A stretch of DNA of 64,000 nucleotides from Comamonadaceae bacterium G21597-S1 (lineage in GTDB: Bacteria > Pseudomonadota > Gammaproteobacteria > Burkholderiales > Burkholderiaceae_C): contig JAPWHR010000005.1 of the NCBI GenBank assembly GCA_027214345.1, forward strand, positions 324,645 through 388,644, read 5' to 3'. Below are positions 44,996-56,074 of the stretch, in pieces. The stretch's first letter is position 1, and the number at the start of each line of letters is the position of its first letter. The position numbers and the translations under genes are program-made. A model generated the notes under the pieces. That model worked only from the letters and a program-made list of their open reading frames with translations. It was not told the origin of the DNA and searched no databases.

Positions 44996-46210
44996 GTGCA
45001 GTTCTTCCGATCGCGATTCGTTGCCGAAGAGAACCAGCGCTTCTATGTCATCACGCAGGCCGCGTACCTGATCGGATTGACCGGTCACACCTTCGCGTAC
45101 TTCCGGTTTCGGGAATATGGCGTTGTCGAAGCGGCATGGTTCAACCTCGCGTTCAGCATTCCGTGTTTCGCGCTGGCCTTCCTTCTGAATCGGAAGGGAC
45201 GCCACAACCTGGCGTTCAGCCTGGCCTTCACGGAACTGGTCCTGCACCAGGTGATGACCACGGTTTACCTGGGCTGGGATTTCGGCGCCCATTTCTGGCT
45301 CATGTACCTGGCCGGCCTGGTGTTCTTCAACCCTTCATGGAAGCCCAGGCTGCAGCTGACCTTGCTCGGGTTCATCCTTGCCAGCTACGTGTACCTGTTT
45401 CTCTACCACCAGCATGGCATCTACCAGATCGCCGATGCGCAGAAGAGCCAGAACAACCTGAGCAGCGCGCTGACGACCATGCTGATCATCTCGCTGCTCA
45501 TCAACTATTACTCCAGAGCGGCGACAAAGGCCGAGGCCAGACTGAAGGCCGAGAAGGAAAAGACCAGCGCCATGCTCAGGAAGGTCGAGGCCTTGTTCGG
45601 TCAACAGGTGTCGGAGGAAATCGCACTGGAACTGATTTCCAACGAGATCGATTTCTCCAGTCGCCAGTACGATGTCAGCGTCTTGTTCCTCGATATTCGC
45701 GACTTCACGGTATTTGCCGACGCGCATGAGCCTGCCGTGGTCGCCCGATTCCAGAATACGGTGTTCGGCGAACTGATTCCCATCGTCAAGGCGCACCAGG
45801 GCGTGGTGCTGCAGATCCTGGGCGACGGCATCATGGCCGTGTTCGGGGCGCCGGTGGCCGATCCCGCCCATGCGCGCAAAAGCGTGGCGGCGGCGCGGGC
45901 CATGCTGGACAGCGTCGCGGCCCTGTCCGACCGAGGGGCGATTCCAACCACCCGGCTGGGCATCGGCATCAACTCCGGGCCGGTCATTGCCGGCAATGTG
46001 GGTAACGAGGCACGCAAGTTCTATTCGCTGACCGGCAAGAACGTGATCATTGCCGCTCGCATCGAGCAACTCAACAAGCCGTTCAAGAGCCAGCTGCTGC
46101 TGTCGGAAAACACGTTTGCCCAGCTCCACCCCGCACCCGAAGCCGAATTCATCGGCAAGCAGGTCCTCAAGGGAATCGAGGAAGAGGTGGGCGTATATCG
46201 GCTGGCCTGA
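44996..46210 (+). CDS. Membrane protein with class III nucleotide cyclase domain, altered active site
   Basis: The 404-residue protein (GTG at 44996 after TTGGGGG; ATG 44951 would add 15 residues) has about six membrane helices (residues 15-172), a coiled linker at 174-203, and a class III cyclase domain at 220-380. Metal Asp D233 (FLDIRDFT) and D277 (ILGDGIMAVFG) are present, as is R355. However, the purine-selecting Lys is Gln273, the second selector is Ser344, and the transition-state Asn is Ile351 (GKNVIIAARIE). It may be an inactive or non-standard cyclase. It is convergent with upp. Confidence 0.82.
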   Translation: MQFFRSRFVAEENQRFYVITQAAYLIGLTGHTFAYFRFREYGVVEAAWFNLAFSIPCFALAFLLNRKGRHNLAFSLAFTELVLHQVMTTVYLGWDFGAHFWLMYLAGLVFFNPSWKPRLQLTLLGFILASYVYLFLYHQHGIYQIADAQKSQNNLSSALTTMLIISLLINYYSRAATKAEARLKAEKEKTSAMLRKVEALFGQQVSEEIALELISNEIDFSSRQYDVSVLFLDIRDFTVFADAHEPAVVARFQNTVFGELIPIVKAHQGVVLQILGDGIMAVFGAPVADPAHARKSVAAARAMLDSVAALSDRGAIPTTRLGIGINSGPVIAGNVGNEARKFYSLTGKNVIIAARIEQLNKPFKSQLLLSENTFAQLHPAPEAEFIGKQVLKGIEEEVGVYRLA

Positions 46211-46234
46211 CGCGGCGATCCGGGGCCCGTCGAT

Positions 46235-46882
<648 letters not shown>

Positions 46883-46946
46883 GGGGGGTCCTTGTCGTGT
46901 GTATGGGGTGATGTGTTCGGCCCGGCGGCAGCAAGGCAGGTGCGGC

Positions 46947-48488
46947 TTAGCGCCGCTTGCTCCCGAATATGCCACCGAGCACGCCGCGGATGATCTGGCG
47001 GCCGACCTCGCTGCCGATGGCGCTGGCGGCGCTCTTGAACAGCTGTTCGCCGGCGCTCATGCGCCGCCCGCTCTTGCCGCCGCCGATCAGACTGCCCAGC
47101 GAACCGAAGAGGCCGCCGTCGTCGTCCGCCGCCGCGCCGGCCTGGTCCTTCGCCGTGCGGGCCATGCTGGCGGCCTGTTCCTTGGCGGTGGTCTCGTCGG
47201 CCATCGTGGCCTCGACACGGGCCTTGATGGCTTCGTGCGCCGACGCGCGATCAACAGCCTTCTCGTAGACGCCGGCGACGATGGAGCCGGCGATCAGCGC
47301 CTGGCGCTGGGCGTCCGTGATCGGTCCGATCTGGCTGCGGGGTGGCAACACGAACACGCGTTCGGTCACGCCAGGGCGGCCTTTCGCATCCAGGAAACTG
47401 ACCAGTGCCTCGCCCACGGCCAGCTCGGTGATGGCCTGAGCGATGTCGAGCGCCGGATTCTGGCGCATCGTCTCGGCGGCGGATTTCACGGCCTTCTGGT
47501 CCCGCGGCGTGAACGCCCGCAGGGCGTGTTGCACCCGGTTGCCGAGCTGGGCCAGCACCGCGTCTGGAATGTCCAGCGGGTTCTGGGTCACGAAATACAC
47601 GCCCACGCCCTTGCTGCGCACCAGGCGCACCACCAGCTCGATGCGTTCGACCAGCGCCTTGGGCGCATCGGCGAACAGCAGGTGGGCCTCGTCGAAGAAG
47701 AACACCAGCTTGGGCTTGTCCAGGTCGCCGACCTCGGGCAGGTTCTCGAACAACTCGCTGAGCAGCCACAGCAGGAAGGTCGCATACAGCCGTGGCGCGT
47801 TCATCAACTGGTCTGCGGCCAGCACGTTGACCACGCCCTTGCCGCTGCCGTCGGTCTGCATGAAATCGGCGATGTTGAGCATGGGCTCGCCGAAGAACTG
47901 GTCGCCGCCCTGGCTTTCGATCTGCAACAGGCCGCGCTGGATCGCGCCGATGCTGGCCGCACTGATGTTGCCATAGCTGGTCGTGAACTGCGATGCGTTG
48001 TCACCGACGAACTGGCACATGCTGCGCAGGTCCTTCATGTCGAGCAGCAGCAGGCCCTGGTCGTCGGCGATCCTGAACACCAGCTGCAACACGCCGGCCT
48101 GGGTGTCGTTGAGGTTGAGCATACGCGCCAGCAGCAACGGGCCCAGGTCGCTGACGGTGGCCCGCACCGGATGGCCCTGCTTGCCGAACACGTCCCACAA
48201 GGTGACCGGGAACGGGCAAAAGGCCGGCGTGTCGAGCTTGCGTTCGGCGATGATCCGGCCCAGCTTGTCGCCCAGCGTGCCGGCCTGGGAGATGCCGGTC
48301 AGGTCGCCCTTGACGTCGGCCATGAACACCGGAACCCCGGCCGCGGAGAAGGCTTCGGCCAGTGTTTGCAGCGTGATGGTCTTGCCGGTACCGGTGGCGC
48401 CGGTGATCAGTCCGTGGCGATTGGCCTTGTCCGGTTGCAGGCAGCACCGGATGGCGTCGCGCTGTGCGATCACGAAGGGTTCGATCAT
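46947..48488 (-). CDS. HerA-like ATPase of the DUF853/YjgR family
   Basis: The 513-residue protein has Walker [17 protein letters not shown] near residue 28, a Walker B-like [22 protein letters not shown] and a C-terminal glycine-rich tail ([19 protein letters not shown]). These are typical of the YjgR/DUF853 branch of HerA-FtsK ATPases, whose role is not established. ATG 48488 is chosen because GGGAAT precedes it; 48500 adds four residues. It is divergent from yebC and shares a 59-base promoter region with it. Confidence 0.88.
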   Translation of the reverse strand: MIEPFVIAQRDAIRCCLQPDKANRHGLITGATGTGKTITLQTLAEAFSAAGVPVFMADVKGDLTGISQAGTLGDKLGRIIAERKLDTPAFCPFPVTLWDVFGKQGHPVRATVSDLGPLLLARMLNLNDTQAGVLQLVFRIADDQGLLLLDMKDLRSMCQFVGDNASQFTTSYGNISAASIGAIQRGLLQIESQGGDQFFGEPMLNIADFMQTDGSGKGVVNVLAADQLMNAPRLYATFLLWLLSELFENLPEVGDLDKPKLVFFFDEAHLLFADAPKALVERIELVVRLVRSKGVGVYFVTQNPLDIPDAVLAQLGNRVQHALRAFTPRDQKAVKSAAETMRQNPALDIAQAITELAVGEALVSFLDAKGRPGVTERVFVLPPRSQIGPITDAQRQALIAGSIVAGVYEKAVDRASAHEAIKARVEATMADETTAKEQAASMARTAKDQAGAAADDDGGLFGSLGSLIGGGKSGRRMSAGEQLFKSAASAIGSEVGRQIIRGVLGGIFGSKRR

Positions 48489-48547
48489 GGAGATTCCCAA
48501 AAGTACAATCGTGGCGCAAGGGTAACCAATTTTTTGAAGGAATCCGC

Positions 48548-49267
48548 GTGGCAGGACACAGCAAATGGGCCAATATTCAGCACCGCAAGGGGCGGCAGGA
48601 TGAAAAAAGAGGCAAGGTCTGGACCCGTGTCATCCGCGAGATCATGGTGGCTGCCCGTACCGGCGGCGGCGACCTGACGGCAAATCCGCGGCTGCGGTTG
48701 GCGGTCGAGAAGGCCAAGGCGGCCAACATGCCGGCCGATACCGTCAAGCGCAACATCGACAAGGCCACCGGCAACCTGGAAGGCGTCAACTACGAGGAGA
48801 TCCGCTACGAGGGCTACGGCATCGGCGGCGCGGCCATCATCGTCGACACCATGACCGACAACCGGGTGCGCACCGTGGCCGAGGTACGCCATGCCTTCAG
48901 CAAGCACGGCGGCAACATGGGCACCGAAGGGTCGGTGGCCTTCCAGTTCAAGCACTGCGGCCAGCTGGTCTATGCGCCCGGCACCGACGAGGAAAAGCTG
49001 ATGGACGTCGCGCTCGAGGCCGGGGCCGAGGACGTGATCGTCGACGACGACGGTGCCATCGAGGTGCTGAGCGCGCCGGGCGACTTCGAGGCGGTCCAGT
49101 CCGCACTGGAGGCGGCCGGCTACAAGGCCGAGGTCGCGGAAGTCACGATGCGGGCTGACAATCCGATCGATCTCGAGGGTGACGATGCCGCCCGGATGCA
49201 GAAGCTGCTGGACGTGCTCGAAGACCTCGACGACGTGCAAGCGGTCTACCACAACGCCGCGTTATGA
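48548..49267 (+). CDS. yebC: YebC/PmpR/TACO1-family protein
   Basis: The 239-residue product starts at GTG 48548 ([22 protein letters not shown]), with AAGGA seven bases before it. YebC-family proteins act as DNA-binding regulators and, in recent work, as factors that relieve ribosome stalling at proline stretches. The three-domain pattern with [20 protein letters not shown] and [15 protein letters not shown] is intact. It overlaps purD by four bases (ATGA at 49264) and leads the operon yebC-purD-hemF-nadD-rsfS-rlmH-maf-rng. Confidence 0.95.
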   Translation: MAGHSKWANIQHRKGRQDEKRGKVWTRVIREIMVAARTGGGDLTANPRLRLAVEKAKAANMPADTVKRNIDKATGNLEGVNYEEIRYEGYGIGGAAIIVDTMTDNRVRTVAEVRHAFSKHGGNMGTEGSVAFQFKHCGQLVYAPGTDEEKLMDVALEAGAEDVIVDDDGAIEVLSAPGDFEAVQSALEAAGYKAEVAEVTMRADNPIDLEGDDAARMQKLLDVLEDLDDVQAVYHNAAL

Positions 49268-50532
49268 AAGTACTGGTCATTGGCGGCGGCGGCCGCGAAC
49301 ATGCGCTGGCCTGGAAGCTGGCCCAGTCCAGCCGGATCGAGACCGTTTTCGTCGCGCCGGGCAACGGCGGCACGGCGCAGGCCGAACGGATCCGCAACAT
49401 CGAGATCAACGACCTGGCGCAGTTGTGCGACTGGGCCGTGAATGAGAAGATCGGCCTGACCGTGGTCGGGCCCGAGGTGCCGCTGGCCGCGGGTGTGGTC
49501 GATCTGTTCCGCGAACGCGGGCTGCGCATCTTCGGCCCGACCAAGGCCGCGGCACAGCTCGAGAGCTCGAAGGCCTTTTCCAAGGACTTCATGCAGCGCC
49601 ACAAAATTCCGACGGCCTTGCACATGACCTTCTCCGACCGGGCGCAGGCGCATGCCTTCGTCACGGACCGGGGTGCCCCCATCGTCGTCAAGGCCGATGG
49701 CCTGGCGGCCGGCAAGGGCGTGGTCGTCGCCCGCGAGATCGAACAGGCGCACGCGGCCATCGACCGCATGCTGCCCGAAGTCGCCGATCCGCACACCCGG
49801 GTCGTCATCGAGCAGTGCCTCGAGGGCGAGGAGGCCAGCTTCATTGTCATGTGCGACGGCAAGAACGTGCTGGCGCTGGCCACCAGCCAGGACCACAAGC
49901 GCCTGCTCGACGGCGACCAGGGCCCGAACACCGGGGGCATGGGGGCGTATTCGCCGGCCGCGGTGGTGACGCCGGCCGTGCACGCCAAGGCCATGCGCGA
50001 GATCATCCTGCCCACGATCCGCGGCATGGAGAAGGACGGCATCGCCTATACCGGCTTCCTGTACGCCGGGCTGATGATCGACGCCTATGGCCAGCCGCGC
50101 ACGCTGGAGTTCAACTGCCGGCTCGGCGACCCCGAGACGCAGCCGATCCTGATGCGGCTCAAGACCGACCTGCTCGAGTTGCTGCTGGCGGCCACCGAGA
50201 CCGGTGACGATCGCAAGCTCGACCAGATCGAATTGCAGTGGGATCGGCGCACGGCGCTGGGCGTGGTGCTCGCCGCCAAGGACTATCCGCAACAACCGCG
50301 CACCGACGACCGGGTCCGGGGGCTGCCGCAACCCGGTGCCGACGTGATGGTCTTTCATGCCGGCACCCGTCGCGAAGGCGACGACGTGTTCACCAGTGGC
50401 GGGCGGGTGTTGTGCGTGACGGCCCTGGCCGACAACGTGCGTCAGGCGCAGCAGCGCGCCTACGAGGTGGTTCGCGAGATCCAGTTCGATGGCATGCAAT
50501 ACCGTGGCGACATCGGTCATCGTGCCGCCTGA
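49264..50532 (+). CDS. purD: Phosphoribosylamine-glycine ligase
   Basis: PurD joins phosphoribosylamine and glycine with ATP in purine synthesis. The 422-residue ATP-grasp enzyme has [63 protein letters not shown] and [15 protein letters not shown] [14 protein letters not shown]. All are intact and the length matches E. coli (429). Its ATG overlaps the yebC stop. Confidence 0.97.
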   Translation: MKVLVIGGGGREHALAWKLAQSSRIETVFVAPGNGGTAQAERIRNIEINDLAQLCDWAVNEKIGLTVVGPEVPLAAGVVDLFRERGLRIFGPTKAAAQLESSKAFSKDFMQRHKIPTALHMTFSDRAQAHAFVTDRGAPIVVKADGLAAGKGVVVAREIEQAHAAIDRMLPEVADPHTRVVIEQCLEGEEASFIVMCDGKNVLALATSQDHKRLLDGDQGPNTGGMGAYSPAAVVTPAVHAKAMREIILPTIRGMEKDGIAYTGFLYAGLMIDAYGQPRTLEFNCRLGDPETQPILMRLKTDLLELLLAATETGDDRKLDQIELQWDRRTALGVVLAAKDYPQQPRTDDRVRGLPQPGADVMVFHAGTRREGDDVFTSGGRVLCVTALADNVRQAQQRAYEVVREIQFDGMQYRGDIGHRAA

Positions 50533-50570
50533 GCGCGCCCGCGGGCGCCACGGCCAACCCGCGCTGCACC

Positions 50571-51512
50571 ATGATGTCCGCTGAGCCAGGCTTGCCGCCG
50601 CAGCAGCGCGTGCCAGAGGTGCGCCGGTACCTGCTGGACTTGCAGCAGCGCATCTGCACGGCGATCGCCGCCATCGACGGCTCGCCTTTCCTCGACGATG
50701 CCTGGCGCAAGGAGCCGTCCGAGCCGCTGCAAGGCGACGGCCTGACCCGGATCCTGGAGCAGGGCAAGGTGTTCGAACGCGCGGGTTGCGGCTTCTCGCA
50801 TGTGCGCGGCAAGGCACTGCCGCCATCGGCGACGCAGAACCGGGCCGAACTCGCCGGTGCGCCGTTCGAGGCGCTGGGCGTGTCGCTGGTGTTCCATCCG
50901 CGCAATCCGTACGTACCCACGGTCCACATGAATGTGCGCATGCTGGCCGCGTTTCCGGGCACGGACCAGCAGGTCTGCTGGTTCGGCGGCGGCATGGATC
51001 TCACGCCGTATTACGGCTTCGATGATGATGCCGTGCATTTCCATGCCACCTGCAAGGCTGCGCTCGAGCCGTTCGGCACCGAGTTGTATCCGCGCTTCAA
51101 ACAGTGGTGCGACGAATATTTCCATCTCAAGCACCGCCAGGAGCAGCGGGGCGTGGGCGGCATCTTCTTCGACGACTTCAGCGCATCCGATTTCGACGCC
51201 GGATTCGCACTGCAGCGCTCGGTCGGCGATGCCTTCCTGCAAGCCTATCTGCCCATCGTCGAGCGACGCGGCTCGATGCCGTTCGGCGAGCGCGAGCGGG
51301 AGTTCCAGCTGTACCGGCGCGGACGTTATGTCGAGTTCAACCTGGTATGGGATCGTGGCACCCATTTCGGCCTGCAGTCCGGCGGGCGCACCGAGTCCAT
51401 CCTGCTGTCGATGCCGCCCCTGGTGCGATGGTCGTACCAGGAGCAGCCGCGACCGGGAACGGCCGAGCATGATCTGGTGCATCGCTTTCTGGTGCGAAGG
51501 GACTGGGTTTGA
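50571..51512 (+). CDS. hemF: Oxygen-dependent coproporphyrinogen III oxidase
   Basis: HemF converts coproporphyrinogen III to protoporphyrinogen IX with O2 in haem synthesis, so the organism is equipped for aerobic life. The 313-residue product has [55 protein letters not shown] and [32 protein letters not shown] (in several parts). Start is ATG 50571 or 50574; an open frame from 50238 lies inside purD and is spurious. Confidence 0.96.
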   Translation: MMSAEPGLPPQQRVPEVRRYLLDLQQRICTAIAAIDGSPFLDDAWRKEPSEPLQGDGLTRILEQGKVFERAGCGFSHVRGKALPPSATQNRAELAGAPFEALGVSLVFHPRNPYVPTVHMNVRMLAAFPGTDQQVCWFGGGMDLTPYYGFDDDAVHFHATCKAALEPFGTELYPRFKQWCDEYFHLKHRQEQRGVGGIFFDDFSASDFDAGFALQRSVGDAFLQAYLPIVERRGSMPFGEREREFQLYRRGRYVEFNLVWDRGTHFGLQSGGRTESILLSMPPLVRWSYQEQPRPGTAEHDLVHRFLVRRDWV

Positions 51513-52126
51513 CACCAGCGAATGGCGTCGTGCGGCGCCTTGGCGTGTTCGGCGGTGCCTTCGATCCGCCGCATCTGATGCACCGCGTGCTGGTCGAGAC
51601 TGCGCTGGAACAGTTGCGACTCGACCGCCTGCAGGTCGTACCGACCGGGCAGGCCTGGCACAAGCGCCGGCCGTTGACCGATGCCGCGCATCGGGTGGCG
51701 ATGACCCATCTGGCGTTCGACGACCTGCCACGGGTGCAGATCGACACACGCGAGATCGCGCGTCTCGGGCCGAGTTATACCGTGGACACCTTGCGCGAAT
51801 TGCGCGGCGAATGGCCGCAGGCCGAGTTGTTCCTGATCATCGGCCAGGACCAGGCGCAGGCCTTGCCCAGCTGGCATGCCTGGGAGCAGGTCGTGGCGCT
51901 CGCTACAATCTGCGTGGCCGGACGTGCCGATCCCACGGCGGCAGCCACCGGGTTCCAGGCGCCTGATGGCCTGCGGCAGCGATTCCTGCAACTGCGCCTG
52001 CCCCTGTCCGACACCAGCGCCACCGACATCCGCCACCGCGCCAGCAGCGGCCAGAGTATTGTTCCTCTGGTTGGCGAGCCGGTTGCGCGTTATATTGTTC
52101 TTCATCGCCTCTACCAGTCCACTTGA
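51509..52126 (+). CDS. nadD: Nicotinate-nucleotide adenylyltransferase
   Basis: NadD makes deamido-NAD from nicotinate mononucleotide and ATP. The 205-residue product starts with TTG at 51509, overlapping the hemF stop (TTGA), with AAGGGAC nearby. Motifs are [17 protein letters not shown] (nucleotidyltransferase HxGH-type motif, here H-L-M-H), [28 protein letters not shown] and the ISSTxIR-like [12 protein letters not shown]. Replacement of glycine by methionine within HxGH (HLMH) is a mild departure seen in some betaproteobacteria. Confidence 0.92.
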   Translation: MTPANGVVRRLGVFGGAFDPPHLMHRVLVETALEQLRLDRLQVVPTGQAWHKRRPLTDAAHRVAMTHLAFDDLPRVQIDTREIARLGPSYTVDTLRELRGEWPQAELFLIIGQDQAQALPSWHAWEQVVALATICVAGRADPTAAATGFQAPDGLRQRFLQLRLPLSDTSATDIRHRASSGQSIVPLVGEPVARYIVLHRLYQST

Positions 52127-52824
52127 TGACCACTGACACCGCCGCCAAACGCAATACCCAGAAGCTTCAGCGAGCCATCGTCGACGGGCTCGAGGACGTC
52201 AAGGCCCAGGATATCCAGGTGTTCGACACCGAGCATCTCTCGTCGCTGTTCGAGCGGGTCATCGTGGCTTCGGGCACCTCGAACCGGCAGACCAAGGCCC
52301 TGGCCGCCAGTGTGCGCGATGCGGTGCGCGAAGCGGGTTTTCCCAAGCCGCGTATCGAAGGCGAGGCCAATGGCGAATGGATCATCGTCGACTGCGCGCA
52401 GGCAGTGGTGCACATCATGCAACCCACGTTCCGCTCCTACTACCACCTCGAGGAGTTGTGGGGCGAGAAACCGGTGCGGCTGAAGTTCGGTGCCAGCAAG
52501 CCGGTGGTCGAACCGGCGGCGGCGAAGAAGTCCGCCGCGCCCGCCGCGCCAGCCAAGGCTCCGGCACGCAAGCCAGGCGCCGGCAAGACCGCCGCCGGCG
52601 GCACGGCCGCCGGCAAGACCACCCGTACCGCCGCCACCGGCAAGCCTGCCGCCAGGCGGGCGTCGACGCGTGCCGCCGCGCCCGACGCCAGCCGCCCCAA
52701 GGCAGCGATCAAGACCGTCGTGGTGGGAAAACCGGCGCGCAAGGCCGCACCGACGGGCAAGCGTGGTGCCGCGGCGGCACCCGCCAGGTCGGCGACCCGC
52801 AAGACACCCGCACGCAAGGCATGA
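52126..52824 (+). CDS. rsfS: Ribosomal silencing factor RsfS with long basic tail
   Basis: RsfS binds ribosomal protein L14 and blocks subunit joining in starvation. The core (residues about 8-122) has FDTEHLSSLFERVIVASGTSNRQ, in two parts, then GFPKPRIEGEANGEWIIVDCAQAVVHIM and RSYYHLEELW. The start is ATG 52126 in a TGATG overlap with nadD. After residue 125 comes a roughly 105-residue Ala/Lys/Pro/Arg-rich tail (AAKKSAAPAAPAKAP and similar repeats), like histone H1 or the AlgP/BpH1 tails. The core alone is normal RsfS length. Confidence 0.92.
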   Translation: MTTDTAAKRNTQKLQRAIVDGLEDVKAQDIQVFDTEHLSSLFERVIVASGTSNRQTKALAASVRDAVREAGFPKPRIEGEANGEWIIVDCAQAVVHIMQPTFRSYYHLEELWGEKPVRLKFGASKPVVEPAAAKKSAAPAAPAKAPARKPGAGKTAAGGTAAGKTTRTAATGKPAARRASTRAAAPDASRPKAAIKTVVVGKPARKAAPTGKRGAAAAPARSATRKTPARKA

Positions 52825-52857
52825 ACCTGACCAAGGTCATCGCTTGAGCCTGGCACC

Positions 52858-53325
52858 GTGAAACTGGTCGTCGTCGCCGTCGGCCAGCGCCTGCCGGCGT
52901 GGGCCCAGACGGCCTGGGACGACTACGCCAAGCGTTTCCCCCCCGAGTTGCGGCTCGAGCTCAAGGCGGTCAAGACGCAGGCCCGTGCGTCGCAGGCCTT
53001 GCCGGCCCTGCTGGCCGCCGAGCGCAGCCGCATCGAGGCCGCGATCAGCCCGGGCAGCCGCATCGTGGTCCTCGACGAACATGGCAGTGCGGTCACCACC
53101 ATGGCCCTGGCCGCCCGGCTGCGGCAGTGGCAGCTCGACGCCACGGATGTCGCCTTGGTGATCGGCGGGCCGGATGGCCTGGAGCCCGCGTTCAAGCAGG
53201 CGGCCCACGAACGGCTGCGCCTGTCGGACCTGACCTTGCCCCATGCCATGGCCCGGGTGTTGCTGGTCGAGCAGTTGTACCGCGCCTGGTCGATCAACGC
53301 CAATCATCCCTATCATCGGGAATGA
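52858..53325 (+). CDS. rlmH: 23S rRNA (pseudouridine-1915-N3)-methyltransferase RlmH
   Basis: RlmH methylates pseudouridine 1915 in helix 69 of 23S rRNA. The 155-residue SPOUT-fold enzyme starts at GTG 52858 ([14 protein letters not shown]). The SAM-binding knot is [13 protein letters not shown], followed by [36 protein letters not shown], split in the family's usual way. The length equals E. coli RlmH (155). It follows rsfS, as in most proteobacteria. Confidence 0.96.
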   Translation: MKLVVVAVGQRLPAWAQTAWDDYAKRFPPELRLELKAVKTQARASQALPALLAAERSRIEAAISPGSRIVVLDEHGSAVTTMALAARLRQWQLDATDVALVIGGPDGLEPAFKQAAHERLRLSDLTLPHAMARVLLVEQLYRAWSINANHPYHRE

Positions 53326-53347
53326 CTCGTACCGCCGCGCCTCATCC

Positions 53348-53956
53348 ATGACCCATCTTGTCTACCTGGCCTCGCAAAGCCCGCGCCGCAGCCAGTTGCT
53401 CGAGCAACTGGGCGTACGGCACGAACTGCTGCTGCCCGACGCCGACGAAAACGCGGAGGCCCTCGAAACCGTGATGCCGGGCGAAGGACCCGCCGACTAT
53501 GTCGTGCGCGTGACCGGGCTCAAGCTCGACGCGGCGCTGGCACGACGCCGGCGGCGCGGCCTGCCGCCGGGCCCGGTATTGTGCGCCGACACCACCGTGG
53601 CGCTGGGGCGGCGTATCCTGGGCAAACCCGTGGACGCGGCGCAGGCCGCCGACATGTTGCGCCAGCTGGCCGGTCGCAGCCATCGGGTGCTGACCGCCGT
53701 GGCGGTCGGCAGCGGGCGCCGGCGCCACGAGGCGCTGAACGTCTCGCAGGTCCGGTTTGCCGCGATGGGGGCTACGGCCGTGCGCGCCTATGTAGACTCG
53801 GGCGAGCCGATGGGCAAAGCCGGGGCCTACGCCGTACAGGGCAGGGCGGCGGCCTTCATCCGCGAGATCCGCGGCAGCTACTCTGGCATCATGGGCTTGC
53901 CCTTGTTCGAGACCGCCGCCTTGTTGCAGGCGGTGGGACATCCGGTCGGACGCTAG
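53348..53956 (+). CDS. maf: Maf-family nucleotide pyrophosphatase (YhdE-like)
   Basis: Maf proteins hydrolyse non-canonical or specific nucleoside triphosphates. The 202-residue product has [36 protein letters not shown], a [10 protein letters not shown] segment and [30 protein letters not shown], in two parts. The SPRR and D-T-T-V motifs favour the YhdE (dTTP/UTP) branch over YceF (m7GTP). The ATG at 53348 lies 23 bases after rlmH. Confidence 0.93.
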   Translation: MTHLVYLASQSPRRSQLLEQLGVRHELLLPDADENAEALETVMPGEGPADYVVRVTGLKLDAALARRRRRGLPPGPVLCADTTVALGRRILGKPVDAAQAADMLRQLAGRSHRVLTAVAVGSGRRRHEALNVSQVRFAAMGATAVRAYVDSGEPMGKAGAYAVQGRAAAFIREIRGSYSGIMGLPLFETAALLQAVGHPVGR

Positions 53957-53980
53957 CCAGACCTTCAAACCCATGCCGCC

Positions 53981-55456
53981 ATGCAACAGGACATCCTGAT
54001 CAACTGGTCGCCGCAGGAAACCCGCGTGGCGGTGGTGGAAAGCGGTGCGGTGCAGGAGTTGCACGTCGAGCGCTCGCTCGAGCGCGGCCTGGTCGGCAAT
54101 GTCTACCAGGGCAAGGTCGCGCGCGTCCTGCCCGGCATGCAGTCGGCGTTCATCGACATCGGGCTCGAACGCGCCGCGTTCCTGCACGTGGCCGACGTCT
54201 GGAACCGCCAACCCGAAGGCGAACCGCCGCAGGTCGCGCGGTCCAGCCAGGCGCAGATCCCGATCGAGCGCCAGGTGTTCGAAGGCCAGGCATTGATGGT
54301 GCAGGTCATCAAGGATCCGATCGGTACCAAGGGCGCACGGCTGTCGACCCAGATCAGCGTGGCCGGACGGCTGCTGGTCTTTCTGCCCCAGGACGACCAC
54401 GTGGGGGTATCGCAGAAGATCGCGCCGACGTTGCGCGACGAACTGCGCCAGCGGTTGCAGACCCTGACCCGCCCGGAAGGCGGCGGATTCATCCTGCGCA
54501 CCAATGGCGAGGACGCCACCGACGCCGAACTGGCGGACGACATCGCCTACCTGCGCAAGACCTGGGCCGGCATCAAGCAGGCGTCGCTGCGATCGCCACC
54601 AGGCAGCCTGCTGCACCAGGACCTGAGCCTGATCCAGCGCGTGTTGCGCGACCTCACGGGCGAATCCACGCAATCGATCCGCGTCGATTCGCGCGAGCAG
54701 TTCGACCAGCTGATGGCCTTCGGGCGTGCCTTCATGCCGTCGGCGGTCGGCAAGTTGCAGCACTACAAGGGCGAGCGGCCGATCTTCGACCTGTACGGTG
54801 TCGACGAGGAGATCGCGCGGGCCCTGGGTCGCCGCGTCGACCTGAAGTCCGGCGGCTACCTGATCGTCGACCAGACCGAAGCGCTGACGACGATGGACGT
54901 CAACACCGGAGGTTATGTCGGCGCCCGTAATTTCGACGACACCATCTTCAAGACCAACCTGGAGGCGGCGCAGGCCATTGCGCGCCAGCTGCGACTGCGT
55001 AACCTGGGCGGCATCATCATCGTCGACTTCATCGACATGGTGCGCGAGGACCACCGGGATGCGGTGCTGGCCGAGTTCCGCAAGCAGCTCGGACGCGACC
55101 GGGTCAAGACCATGGCCGGCGGCTTCTCCCAACTCGGCCTGGTCGAGATGACACGCAAGCGCACCCGCGAATCGCTCGCGCACATGTTGTGCGAACCCTG
55201 TGCGGCCTGCCAGGGCAAGGGCAGCGTCAAGACCGCGCGCAGCGTGGCCTACGATATCCTGCGCGAGATCCTGCGCGAGGCGCGGCAGTTCAATCCGCGC
55301 GAGTTCCGCGTCGTGGCCTCGCCACGGGTCATCGAATTGTTCCTGGACGAGGAGAGCCAGCACCTGGCAGGCCTGTGCGAATTCATCGGCAAGACGGTAT
55401 CACTGCACAGCGAGGCGGCGATGGGGCAGGAACAATACGACATCGTCCTGCTGTGA
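53981..55456 (+). CDS. rng: Ribonuclease G
   Basis: RNase G cuts single-stranded AU-rich RNA and matures the 5' end of 16S rRNA. The 491-residue product has the N-terminal S1 domain (GNVYQGKVARVLPGMQSAFIDIG, in two parts), the DNase I-like catalytic core with magnesium aspartates in TTMDVNTGGYVGARNF and IIIVDFIDMVREDHR, and the zinc-link CEPCAACQGKG. It lacks the long C-terminal scaffold of RNase E and so is RNase G. It closes the yebC-purD housekeeping run. Confidence 0.95.
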   Translation: MQQDILINWSPQETRVAVVESGAVQELHVERSLERGLVGNVYQGKVARVLPGMQSAFIDIGLERAAFLHVADVWNRQPEGEPPQVARSSQAQIPIERQVFEGQALMVQVIKDPIGTKGARLSTQISVAGRLLVFLPQDDHVGVSQKIAPTLRDELRQRLQTLTRPEGGGFILRTNGEDATDAELADDIAYLRKTWAGIKQASLRSPPGSLLHQDLSLIQRVLRDLTGESTQSIRVDSREQFDQLMAFGRAFMPSAVGKLQHYKGERPIFDLYGVDEEIARALGRRVDLKSGGYLIVDQTEALTTMDVNTGGYVGARNFDDTIFKTNLEAAQAIARQLRLRNLGGIIIVDFIDMVREDHRDAVLAEFRKQLGRDRVKTMAGGFSQLGLVEMTRKRTRESLAHMLCEPCAACQGKGSVKTARSVAYDILREILREARQFNPREFRVVASPRVIELFLDEESQHLAGLCEFIGKTVSLHSEAAMGQEQYDIVLL

Positions 55457-55494
55457 CGCAACGGCGGGCCGGCCCGCACGCGCACCGTTGCGTC
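55455..55494. terminator. Stem-loop between convergent rng and HiPIP genes
   Basis: GACGCAACGG and CCGTTGCGTC form a perfect 10-bp stem around a 20-base loop that itself contains the palindrome CGGGCCGGCCCG. It starts at the rng stop codon and lies 14 bases from the end of the convergent gene. No T-run follows on either strand, so it may be a weak bidirectional terminator or a 3'-end stabiliser. Confidence 0.5.
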
Positions 55495-55507
55495 GTGTGT
55501 GCGGGGC

Positions 55508-55819
55508 TCAGGCCTTCTTGACCCAGGCGCTGCACCAGGCCTTGCCGGGCACCAGCTTGCCGGCGAACAAGGTGCACGGCGCGGTCGCGTCGCCGGCCTT
55601 GCCCTGGTACAGCGCGCAGTTGCTGCATTTCTGGTCGGCGCCGTGTTTCGGGTATTTCTTCGCGTCGGCCTTGGCCGTGTCGACGACATAACCCAGAGCG
55701 ACCGCCTGCGGATCCTTCACGTCCAGCGTCGCCTGCGCATGGGCGGATTGCAGCAAGGTTGCTCCGGCTCCGGTGGCGGCCACGGTCATCATGAATACAC
55801 GTCGATTCGAAATCATCAT
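55508..55819 (-). CDS. High-potential iron-sulfur protein (HiPIP)
   Basis: HiPIPs are small periplasmic [4Fe-4S] electron carriers. The 103-residue precursor has a Tat-like leader (SNRRVFMMTVAATGAGATLL) and the four cluster cysteines in CSNCALYQG, APCTLFAGKLVPG and KAWCSAWVKKA, as in Rubrivivax-type HiPIPs. GAGG precedes the ATG. It is convergent with rng and divergent from the cupin gene. In non-phototrophic betaproteobacteria such proteins feed terminal oxidases or thiosulfate or nitrite metabolism; which one applies cannot be read here. Confidence 0.93.
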   Translation of the reverse strand: MMISNRRVFMMTVAATGAGATLLQSAHAQATLDVKDPQAVALGYVVDTAKADAKKYPKHGADQKCSNCALYQGKAGDATAPCTLFAGKLVPGKAWCSAWVKKA

Positions 55820-56074
55820 CCATCCTCAGGGTCGGGGGTTGTGTCGGATCGGTTGCCGGGCGTGTGACGTCCGACGGCATCACGCGTTGCGTACGCATGA
55901 CCGACGGGCACCATGACAACGGCAAGATTCCCGATGCGCGATGACCGCATGTTAGGCTGATCGGCCGCCAGCATGTCTGACCTAGCGCAAGTCCACGCCG
56001 GAAAGAACGGACAATGCAGGTCCGGGCACAGGGTTGGATCTGCCTTCCCCGGCCCGATGCAGGAGACCGACACC

